Shown piece by piece: positions 6,793-13,570 of a DNA stretch of 14,098 nt. Positions within the stretch are counted from its first letter, which is position 1. Each line of letters opens with the position of its first letter. A model generated the notes under the pieces. That model saw nothing but the letters and a program-made list of their open reading frames with translations. It searched no databases and was not told the origin of the DNA. The position numbers were made by a program, and so were the translations under genes. Source of the stretch: Opitutia bacterium (GTDB lineage: Bacteria; Verrucomicrobiota; Verrucomicrobiia; Opitutales; UBA953); the NCBI GenBank assembly GCA_021204635.1, contig JAJPZB010000126.1, positions 1 to 14,098 of the forward strand, read 5' to 3'.

Positions 6793-9103
6793 GGCCTCGC
6801 GGCAACGCGCGTGGTTGCTCGGGATTTGCGGAATGGGCGTGGGTCCGCTCGCAATTTACATGAGTGGCGAGGGCTGGGAAGTCTCCGGCTGGGACGACGC
6901 CGCAGAATCTCCCATGCGCACATTTTTGTCCGCCGCCGGAGTGAAATTTTCAAAAATTGCCCCGCGAAACGTCTCCGTTGTCGGCAGGTCAAGCGCGGTA
7001 AAGACGGGGAATCCGCTCTACGCCGAGGCGGAAAAAAGTGGCGCGAGGCTGTTGAGGCGCGGCGAACTTCTCGCAGAACGCGCGGCAACAAAAAAACTGA
7101 TCGCGGTCTGTGGTAGCCACGGGAAGACGACGACAAGCGGCATTCTCGCGCAATCGTTGCTCGCCGCCGGAATAGACGCGGGCTACGTGCTCGGCGGGCT
7201 CTATCGCGACGCGGAAATGCCGCCCGCGCATTTTTCCGCCACCACCGACTGGCTCGTCGCCGAAGTCGATGAAAGCGACGGCACGATTAAAAATTTTTCT
7301 CCCGAGATTTGCGTCCCCGTGAATCTCGATTGGGATCACCCAGACTATTACAAAACCGAGGCAGACCTCGAAAAAACATTCCGAGACCTCTTTGAGCGCA
7401 CGCGACGCGCCGTAGTCATTCCTGCCGAAAACGAGCGCCTCGCGAGATTGACGCGCGGGCTGAAAATTCCGGTTTACACGGTGGGCGCGGGCGGCGATTT
7501 TTCCGCGCGAGTAGTCAGCGCCGGCGCCGCAACAACGCAGGTCGAAATCGGCGGAATGTTTCCCGCAGGCACGCTCGAATTGCCTCTGTCGGGAACGTTC
7601 AACACGCAAAACGCCCTGCTCGCCCTCGCGGCAACGGTGCTCGTCTCCGGCGGAAAAATCGGCGTCTCGCCGCTCGGGAAATTCTCGGGAATGCGCCGGC
7701 GCCAAGACGTTCTCTACTCGGGCGCGCACCTGAAAATTTTCGCCGACTACGCGCACCACCCGACGGAAATCGCCGCATTTTTGCGCTTCCTTGGCGAGAC
7801 CCAGCTCGCGAAGATTGTCGCGGTGTTTCAGCCGCACAGATACTCGCGTACGCGGCAATATGCCGCAGAGTTCGCCCGCGCGCTCGCGATAGCCGACAAA
7901 GCCTTTATCCTACCGGTTTACTCCGCCGGCGAAGCCCATGTCCCGGGCGGCGACACTGCCGACATCATCGCAACAATCCCCACCACAAACACAAAAATCC
8001 GCGCCTGCAACAATGCGGACGCCGCACTCGCGGAACTGCGCAAAATCGCCGACAACGCTTTCCAACACAATGACGACGTCGTCATCGCGTTCATCGGGGC
8101 GGGCGATATCGACCGGATTGCCGCCGCCGTTTTCGCCAAGGAAATGTGGTTGCGCTCGGCGGAATCTCCCGCCACAGGTCAAGAAAATTTCGCCGCAACA
8201 ATGCGGAAAGAACTCTCGGCGGAAACAACGTTTTGCGAGGGAAAAAGTCTCGCACCACTCACAACTCTCGGCGTCGGCGGGAACGCAAAATGGTTTGCAG
8301 AGCCGGCAACAGAGAGCGACATCGAGGCTTTGTTGCGGGGCGCACGCGTGTGCGGAATTCCCGTCGCCGTTATTGGGAACGGCTCAAACCTGCTCGTCCC
8401 GGACAGTGGTTTCGACGGTCTCGCAATCCGGCTCGCAGGCGCGGCGTGGGGGAAAATTTCCCGCGTGGGCGACGACAAACTCCGCGTCGGCGCGGGCACG
8501 CCGCTGAAACGGCTCTGCGCGTTTGCGGCGCGAGAATGCCTCGGCGGATTCGAGTTTCTCGACGGAATCCCGGGGACGCTCGGCGGCGCGTTGCGCATGA
8601 ACGCCGGCGCGCACGGGAACTCGATTTTCGACCGCGTCGTCGCGGCGGAATGGCTCATGCCTGACGGTTCTCGCCGGAGCGCGACGCGCGAGCAACTTTC
8701 CCCGACATACCGCGATTGCCCCGAGTTTCACGGCGCGATAATTCTCTCGGCGGTTCTCCGCGCGGAGGCGCCCCGCCCCGAGAGCGAGATCGTCGCGCGA
8801 CAAAAAGCCTTTGCCGAAATCCGCAAAAAATCCCAGCCGCGGGAACGCTCCGCCGGGTGCGCGTTTAAAAATCCGCCGGGCGACAGCGCCGGCAGGATCA
8901 TCGATTCCCTCGGGCTGAAAAATTCCGCAGTCGGCAAGGCGAAAGTCTCAAACGTCCACGCAAATTTCATCACGACGGGCAAAGGCGCAACGGCGGCGGA
9001 CGTCGCGGAGCTGATTCGCAAAATTCGCGGCATCGTGAAGGCGGAAACGGGCACCTTGCTCGTGCCGGAAATCGTTTGCCTCGGCAAAAATTGGGAGCTT
9101 TAA
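6638..9103 (+). CDS. murCB: Fused UDP-MurNAc:L-alanine ligase / UDP-MurNAc dehydrogenase (MurC-MurB)
   Basis: One 821-residue polypeptide carries two successive cytoplasmic steps of peptidoglycan precursor synthesis, in reverse order of reaction. The MurC half (about 58-510) adds L-Ala to UDP-MurNAc: Rossmann segment GICGMGVGPLAIYM, ATP loop GSHGKTTT from 159, DESDG at 211-215 and QPHRYSRT at 398-405. The MurB half (about 530-821) reduces UDP-GlcNAc-enolpyruvate with NADPH and FAD: TTLGVGGNA, GNGSNLL from 580, Arg692 in TYRDC, GCAFKNP at 740-746 and Glu811 in VPEI. Cys741 sits where E. coli MurB has its catalytic Ser; the form of the motif fits type II MurB. Residues about 14-52 are a translated repeat array not found in ordinary MurC. 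ATG 6638 lies one base after the exporter stop and lacks a Shine-Dalgarno; in-frame GTGs at 6731 and 6734 are less likely starts. Confidence 0.95.
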   Translation: MNRGNKENPRRRSLHQPATTNPAATTKKPATVVKPRTTTNPPTTNPISTTNPASRQRAWLLGICGMGVGPLAIYMSGEGWEVSGWDDAAESPMRTFLSAAGVKFSKIAPRNVSVVGRSSAVKTGNPLYAEAEKSGARLLRRGELLAERAATKKLIAVCGSHGKTTTSGILAQSLLAAGIDAGYVLGGLYRDAEMPPAHFSATTDWLVAEVDESDGTIKNFSPEICVPVNLDWDHPDYYKTEADLEKTFRDLFERTRRAVVIPAENERLARLTRGLKIPVYTVGAGGDFSARVVSAGAATTQVEIGGMFPAGTLELPLSGTFNTQNALLALAATVLVSGGKIGVSPLGKFSGMRRRQDVLYSGAHLKIFADYAHHPTEIAAFLRFLGETQLAKIVAVFQPHRYSRTRQYAAEFARALAIADKAFILPVYSAGEAHVPGGDTADIIATIPTTNTKIRACNNADAALAELRKIADNAFQHNDDVVIAFIGAGDIDRIAAAVFAKEMWLRSAESPATGQENFAATMRKELSAETTFCEGKSLAPLTTLGVGGNAKWFAEPATESDIEALLRGARVCGIPVAVIGNGSNLLVPDSGFDGLAIRLAGAAWGKISRVGDDKLRVGAGTPLKRLCAFAARECLGGFEFLDGIPGTLGGALRMNAGAHGNSIFDRVVAAEWLMPDGSRRSATREQLSPTYRDCPEFHGAIILSAVLRAEAPRPESEIVARQKAFAEIRKKSQPRERSAGCAFKNPPGDSAGRIIDSLGLKNSAVGKAKVSNVHANFITTGKGATAADVAELIRKIRGIVKAETGTLLVPEIVCLGKNWEL

Positions 9104-9148
9104 AATCGCGCCGCAACGCAGGCAGAAACAAATTGCCGGTTTTACCGT

Positions 9149-9154
9149 TTGACA
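9149..9154 (+). promoter_or_regulatory. Possible -35 element before the coiled-coil gene
   Basis: A perfect TTGACA lies in the 81-base gap after murCB, 30 bases before ATG 9185. No good -10 follows at 16-18 bases; TATCGA at 9169 is 14 bases away. It is flanked by the inverted repeat CGCAGGC (9117-9123) / GCCTGCG (9160-9166), with a smaller CGGT-TTT-ACCG hairpin inside at 9137-9147. Confidence 0.3.
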
Positions 9155-9184
9155 GAACCGCCTGCGAGTATCGAAATTCTACCC

Positions 9185-9976
9185 ATGCGCGCCGCGTTTT
9201 GCATTGTTCCCTCCGTCCTGCTTGTCCTTCTCGCCGCAAAGTCGATAGATCTCGCGAACGACAAGTCTCGTTTGGAGGCGCGCGTATCTGAGCTTTCGGC
9301 ATCGAGAAACATCGAAATCGACGAATTGACGGCAAAGCTCAAAACGCAAACTGACCGCGCCGCCGCGCTCGCGACCTCAAACGTGGAACACAAGGCGGAG
9401 CTGCGGAAACTCGCCGCCGCACTCGAAAACGCGAACGACAAAATCGAAACTTCGCTCGTAAAAATGCGCGAACAGGCAGCGGAATTGGAGAAAAACAGGA
9501 AACTCATTTTCGATGTCGAGAAAAAACTGAAATCCGCAGAATCCGCTCTCGCAACCGCACAAAAAGCCGTTGAAAAAGAAAAAGCCGCAGAAGAGCCGGA
9601 GCAATTTGAACTCAACCAAGACGTTTACACGAAGCGCTTTCTCGCGATTTCATCGCGCCTGAACAAAGAAATCGATATCGCGAAAAAGAAAAATCCGCCG
9701 GAGCGTCCCAAAAAATCTCAGGGCGCATTCGCAAGCGGCTGGGCAACGACATCGTCGGACGCCGCGCCGGCGCACGTCCGCGTCGCAGAAAAAATCCTGC
9801 GCCAGCTCGAGAGCGAGAACAAACCTTCGCAAAAGCTCTACGCCGCCGTCTCGGCAGAAAAACAGCGCTGGGCAAACGACAAAACGAAGCGCGAATATCT
9901 CTCGAAATGCGCAATTCAACTGCGCCGCGACCTCGAGCAATTTTCCTCCACCGAGAAAACTTACTTGGACGAGTGA
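9185..9976 (+). CDS. Membrane-anchored coiled-coil protein of unknown function
   Basis: The family is not recognised. The protein has 263 residues from ATG 9185, a hydrophobic N-terminal stretch at about 3-17 (signal anchor or signal peptide) and then roughly 120 residues rich in Glu, Lys, Ala and Leu with the pattern of a long coiled coil. A basic, Pro-containing linker (KKKNPPERPKKSQ) follows, and the last 80 residues are helical and charged. It is probably anchored in the inner membrane with the coiled coil in the periplasm. A TTG at 9149 would add 12 residues, but this would put the hydrophobic segment further in and the TTG is part of a possible -35 box. It is followed, after 85 bases, by the transglutaminase-like gene, and may belong to the same envelope gene group. 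Confidence 0.75.
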   Translation: MRAAFCIVPSVLLVLLAAKSIDLANDKSRLEARVSELSASRNIEIDELTAKLKTQTDRAAALATSNVEHKAELRKLAAALENANDKIETSLVKMREQAAELEKNRKLIFDVEKKLKSAESALATAQKAVEKEKAAEEPEQFELNQDVYTKRFLAISSRLNKEIDIAKKKNPPERPKKSQGAFASGWATTSSDAAPAHVRVAEKILRQLESENKPSQKLYAAVSAEKQRWANDKTKREYLSKCAIQLRRDLEQFSSTEKTYLDE

Positions 9977-10009
9977 GCGCGTTTGTCGCGGCGCAAATTC
10001 GGCAATTGT

Positions 10010-10028
10010 CGGCAAAATCGCTTTGCCG
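10010..10028. promoter_or_regulatory. Seven-base inverted repeat overlapping a promoter
   Basis: CGGCAAA (10010-10016) and TTTGCCG (10022-10028) form a perfect hairpin with a five-base loop. No T-run follows on either side, so it is a poor intrinsic terminator. Its right arm contains TTGCCG, the proposed -35 box at 10023-10028, so it could be an operator. Confidence 0.4.
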
Positions 10029-10051
10029 CGCAGGAGAAATGCGGGTAGAAT
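10023..10051 (+). promoter_or_regulatory. Sigma70-type promoter for the transglutaminase-like gene
   Basis: TTGCCG (10023-10028) and TAGAAT (10046-10051) are separated by exactly 17 bases. Transcription would start near 10058, leaving only a few bases before ATG 10062, which suggests a nearly leaderless message. Confidence 0.5.
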
Positions 10052-10061
10052 GGCGCACAAG

Positions 10062-11711
10062 ATGAAATTTCCTGCTACTGTAAGAGGAGGCATTCGCGCG
10101 TCTGTTGTTGCGCTCGTGATGTTTGGAGCGATTTTTTCTGCGACTGAAATCTTTGCCGACGAAATAAAGATTGACCCCGCCGTCGCCGGCGAAAGCAAGA
10201 CCGGACGCGAGTGGTCGGACGTTGCTGCCATGAAAAAACGCATGGCGAAGAAAATTCTCGCGGCTTTCCCCGATTCCGACAAGGGGATCTCGAGCAAGAG
10301 CGTGGACGAATTTCTCAAAGCGCCGGAGAACAGAATGCTGCTCGCACGCTGGTATTTCGTCGAACTCGCGGGCGACAAGGCGATTGCGGCGGCAGTAGAA
10401 AAGAGTGCCGAGCGCCGCACATTTCTGCGCTTCCTCTCGTCGCCGGAATGGCTCGAAGGCTATCTCTACTCGGGCGAGCCGAAAAACGCCGACACATTTT
10501 TGGAGATGATGCTCGCGATTTTGAAGAAATATCCCGACGCGGAAAAAGACCCCATGCTCCGAAAAATCGCAACGACAACGGCGGCAGAATTTTCGCGCAA
10601 CGGCTGGAGCAAAGACGATCCCGCGCGCGTCGCGAGACGATACAAATTTTTCGCAGACAGCTGGAAAGGCGAAAAACTCAACGTGGTTTTCGACGACCTC
10701 GATTATTGGGATATGCGCATTGTCTGCGGCTGGAAGGGGAACGACGAATACGGGAACGAATATTCCCTGCGTTGGTCGCGCGACAATGTGAAGCTGTCGG
10801 AAAAAGGCTACGCGAGCCCCACGGAAATTCACCAACTCAATTACCGCCTGTTCAGCAAACTCGGCGACAGCGTCCAAACGGGCGAATACTACGCGCCGTT
10901 CCGCAAGCATTTCAGCAACAAGCGGGGGGAGACGAACAAGCCCGCGATGGCGTTTGAGGTCGGCGCAGTCTGTGGCGGCGTCTCGCACTTCGGCGCCACG
11001 GGCGCAATCGCCAACGGCATTCCCGCGCTGACGATGGGCGAGCCGGGGCACTGCGCCTTCGCCGTCCGCGTGAACGGGCAATGGCGCGCGAACAACACGA
11101 TTAGCTTCCGCCGGCAGGCGCACTGGCGCTGTTTCGGCGGGCCGGAAGCCGGGAGTTGGGCGTTTCTCATCTTGATGCAAGACATGTTTTCCGATCAGAA
11201 AAACACGGTGCCCGCACTGCGCAAATACGCTCTGGCAAAGTTTTTCTCCACGCAAGACAGGCGCAAAAAAGCCGCGGCAGAGCTCTACGAATTCTCGCTC
11301 GCCCAACAGCCGTTGAACTACATTGTGTGGCGCGACTACTGCGACTACGCGAAAGAGCAAAAGGCTGGAGGAAAATTTTGGATGAAGACAAACGAAAAAG
11401 CCGTCTCCGCGTTCATCGAAAAATATCCCGACGTCTGCGCGCGCGTCCTCGAAAGATTCATCTACCCCAACCTTTTCCCGCTCGTAAAAGACGACAAAAC
11501 GAAATTGGAAATCACCGAAAAATTTTTCAAAAATCTCGACGCGCTCGGGCCTTCAAGTTGGGAGATGGAAAAATTCTGGGACGTGCAGAAAAAATACTTC
11601 GGCGACGCCGGCGGGAAATATGTCGCGCTCGGCAAAAGCCTGCTGAAAGACAAAAAGGAATACAAAACGCTCTTCGACAATTGGGCGGCGGGAAATCCGA
11701 GGAAGGAATAA
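10062..11711 (+). CDS. Secreted protein with a transglutaminase-like Cys/His motif
   Basis: A signal peptide covers about residues 1-33 (basic start, hydrophobic core, ending IFADE), so the 549-residue product should be exported. Residues about 280-350 carry a segment typical of transglutaminase-like proteins: GAVCGGVSHFGA with Cys304, then GIPALTMGEPGHCAF with His330, then NGQWRANNTISF. Cys304 and His330 could be catalytic; the acidic third residue is not obvious and may be replaced by Asn344 or Asn345. The parts before and after are helical and not recognised. Substrate is unknown; peptidoglycan or envelope protein crosslinks are possibilities only. ATG 10062 is chosen over TTG 10023 and ATG 10050 because it gives a clean signal peptide and fits the promoter at 10023-10051. 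It is followed six bases later by the thioredoxin-like gene. Confidence 0.65.
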   Translation: MKFPATVRGGIRASVVALVMFGAIFSATEIFADEIKIDPAVAGESKTGREWSDVAAMKKRMAKKILAAFPDSDKGISSKSVDEFLKAPENRMLLARWYFVELAGDKAIAAAVEKSAERRTFLRFLSSPEWLEGYLYSGEPKNADTFLEMMLAILKKYPDAEKDPMLRKIATTTAAEFSRNGWSKDDPARVARRYKFFADSWKGEKLNVVFDDLDYWDMRIVCGWKGNDEYGNEYSLRWSRDNVKLSEKGYASPTEIHQLNYRLFSKLGDSVQTGEYYAPFRKHFSNKRGETNKPAMAFEVGAVCGGVSHFGATGAIANGIPALTMGEPGHCAFAVRVNGQWRANNTISFRRQAHWRCFGGPEAGSWAFLILMQDMFSDQKNTVPALRKYALAKFFSTQDRRKKAAAELYEFSLAQQPLNYIVWRDYCDYAKEQKAGGKFWMKTNEKAVSAFIEKYPDVCARVLERFIYPNLFPLVKDDKTKLEITEKFFKNLDALGPSSWEMEKFWDVQKKYFGDAGGKYVALGKSLLKDKKEYKTLFDNWAAGNPRKE

Positions 11712-11717
11712 TTTTTT

Positions 11718-12614
11718 ATGAAAAAGATTTTGTTTGCATTTTTCATGTTTCTCGCGGCGGGCGCACTCTTCGCGGGGCCTGAAAAAAAGACCTACGAACA
11801 GGCAATAAAAGGAAATCCGGCTGACGGCGTCGTCGTGTTTCTCTACGGCGCAGACTGGGAAAAAGTCGGGCCGAAGCTGCTGAAAACGCTTTGGACGAAC
11901 AACAAAGTCCGCAGCGCCTGCGGTGGCGCGCCGCTCGTCGCAATCCCGATTTATCAGCGCCCGAACGAGCGCGAGGAAGCGCAGGAAAAGGAAAAGCGCA
12001 AGGGATTTTCGCTCACGAAAAACGTGAAGAGCTATCCGGCAATCGTCATGCAAACCTACGCGGGCACAGATTACTACGTGGTTTATGGCGACGAAATTTT
12101 GCAGCCGCCGGAAAAAGTTGCTGATCTGATGAAAGAGAAATTCGAGCTTTACAAACAGCAGCGAAATTTCCTCAAAGCCGCCGAAAAAGCAAAGGGCAAA
12201 GCCAAGGCAAAGGCATATGCGCAAGCCGCGACAATCGAGGGGATTTTGCCGCCGCCAAATTTCAGGAAAGTCATCAAAGATAACGACCCGCAACTCTCCG
12301 AGCCCGTTTGCGCCCGCGCGGTTTTCGACGTTTACGAAGTCTTCACGAACTACACTTTCAAAGACAAAGACAACCCGAACACGAAAATGTTCACCGTGCC
12401 CGAGGCCTTGTCGAAACTCGAAGAACTGACGTCGGGCGACACGTATTCCGTCACGCAAAAGCAGGAAATTTACGCCGCCGCGACCGGTTTTCTGCGCCGC
12501 AACAAATACGACAAGGAAAAGCTTAAAGCGCTTTACGAAAAAATGATCGCGCTCGCGCCCGAATCGATGTGGGCAGACGTCGCGCGGCAATCCATCACTC
12601 TCTGGTGCAAATGA
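11718..12614 (+). CDS. Secreted protein with possible thioredoxin-like fold lacking CxxC
   Basis: The 298-residue product has a clear signal peptide (MKKILFAFFMFLAAGALFA, cleavage near 19). Residues about 35-140 run like a thioredoxin domain: a VVVFLYGADW strand where redox members have WCxxC, here W-E-K-V-G, then a helix, a PLVAIPIY strand and a conserved-looking SYPAIV stretch resembling the cis-Pro loop. With no CxxC it is unlikely to be a disulfide exchanger; Cys68 is the only cysteine near the fold. A Lys/Ala-rich helix (about 155-175) and an unrecognised helical C-terminus follow. GGAAGGA at 11701-11707 is a good ribosome site. It lies six bases after the transglutaminase-like gene and is probably co-expressed. 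The fold call is by eye and tentative. Confidence 0.55.
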   Translation: MKKILFAFFMFLAAGALFAGPEKKTYEQAIKGNPADGVVVFLYGADWEKVGPKLLKTLWTNNKVRSACGGAPLVAIPIYQRPNEREEAQEKEKRKGFSLTKNVKSYPAIVMQTYAGTDYYVVYGDEILQPPEKVADLMKEKFELYKQQRNFLKAAEKAKGKAKAKAYAQAATIEGILPPPNFRKVIKDNDPQLSEPVCARAVFDVYEVFTNYTFKDKDNPNTKMFTVPEALSKLEELTSGDTYSVTQKQEIYAAATGFLRRNKYDKEKLKALYEKMIALAPESMWADVARQSITLWCK

Positions 12615-12886
12615 GAAGCCCGCTAACATGGCTCTTCCGGCGCATTTACAGCCGCTACGACAGCCTCGTCAGCCTCGCGCTTCCGCAGGCGTGGAAGCAG
12701 ACGCGGCCGCCGCTCGGCGAGCGCATAATTCGCTATTTCTTCGGCGCGCCGTTCAGCGGCGGCTATTCGCCGGAATCAATTTTTTGGCGCTGGGCGGCGA
12801 GGGTATTTCTCGCCATCGCATATATCTTTTTCCTGTGGTTTTTGGCTGAAAGCTTCATGGCGTGGAATGTTTTCAGCGGCGACTAA
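12611..12886 (+). CDS. Small membrane protein of unknown function
   Basis: The 91-residue product is not recognised. Its start overlaps the previous stop as ATGA (12611-12614), a strong sign of translational coupling. The first 55 residues are aromatic and basic (RRIYSRYDS, RIIRYFFGAPFSGGY) and probably lie on the membrane surface. Residues about 62-84 form one transmembrane helix (ARVFLAIAYIFFLWFLAESF). The longer form starting at 12569 would add 14 residues inside the upstream gene and is not favoured. It is the last gene of the probable operon begun at 10062 and ends 12 bases before coaB. Confidence 0.7.
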   Translation: MRSPLTWLFRRIYSRYDSLVSLALPQAWKQTRPPLGERIIRYFFGAPFSGGYSPESIFWRWAARVFLAIAYIFFLWFLAESFMAWNVFSGD

Positions 12887-12898
12887 CTCGCGATTTGT

Positions 12899-13570
12899 AT
12901 GAAAATTTTAATTACGCTTGGAGCGACGCGCGAATTTTTCGATCCAGTGCGCTACATCTCAAACCCGTCGAGCGGCAAGATGGGAATCGCCATCGCAAAC
13001 GCCGCGCGCGAGCGCAATTGGGAAGTTGAGATTGTGGCGGCAAATTGCTCGCTCCCGCCGCCCGCAGGTGCAAAGATTTTCCCCGTGACAACAGGCGCGG
13101 AAATGCTCAATGTCGCGCAAAAACGCTTTCCGCGCTGCGACATCTTTGTCGCAGTCGCCGCAGTTTGCGACTTTCGCCCGAAACACTTTGAGCCGCAAAA
13201 ACGCAAGAAAGACGGCAACAATCTCGTCGTGGAATTGGTGCCGACGACAGACATTTTGAAAACTCTCGCGGCGCAAAAAACCTCGCAACAAACCGTCGTC
13301 GGATTCGCCGCAGAAACGCAAGATGTCGAGGCATACGCGCTAAAAAAATTGGCAGAAAAAAATCTCGACCTCATCGCCGCAAACCGCGTCGGCTACGGGA
13401 ACGACGGCGCATTCGGTTCCGACGACAACGCCGTCGTCCTGCTCGGGGCAAACGGCTTCCGCAAGGCATTTCCGCTCGCGCCCAAGACTGAGATTGCGCG
13501 CGGTCTCATCGGCGAAATTGCGAAATTTCACGCCGCGAAAACGGGCGCAGTGCCGCCGGCTAATTCATAA
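12899..13570 (+). CDS. coaB: Phosphopantothenate-cysteine ligase, stand-alone CoaB
   Basis: This enzyme joins 4'-phosphopantothenate and cysteine with CTP or ATP in coenzyme A synthesis. Family segments are ITLGATREFFDPVRYISN near the start, SSGKMGIAIA, AAVCDFRP, the Lys-rich KRKK near residue 101, then TTDIL, VGFAAET and LIAANRVG. At 223 residues it matches the CoaB half of the usual CoaBC fusion; the flavin-dependent decarboxylase half (CoaC) is absent from the window, so it must be encoded elsewhere. No clear Shine-Dalgarno precedes ATG 12899. Its stop overlaps the end of the opposite-strand gene by 11 bases. The assignment is strong from motif order. Confidence 0.92.
   Translation: MKILITLGATREFFDPVRYISNPSSGKMGIAIANAARERNWEVEIVAANCSLPPPAGAKIFPVTTGAEMLNVAQKRFPRCDIFVAVAAVCDFRPKHFEPQKRKKDGNNLVVELVPTTDILKTLAAQKTSQQTVVGFAAETQDVEAYALKKLAEKNLDLIAANRVGYGNDGAFGSDDNAVVLLGANGFRKAFPLAPKTEIARGLIGEIAKFHAAKTGAVPPANS

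Noticed and set aside
7975..8003. Another copy of the repeat in the MurC half (encoding PTTNTK)
   Set aside because: Only a loose match to the unit and no tandem structure, so chance is as likely.
9075..9089. TTTGC/GCAAA hairpin at the murCB end as an intrinsic terminator
   Set aside because: The stem is five bases, it is within the coding frame and no T-run follows on the + strand.
9612..11360. 582-residue open frame on the - strand across the transglutaminase-like gene
   Set aside because: The + strand reading has a signal peptide, ribosome site context and a conserved-looking Cys/His motif; the antisense one has none.
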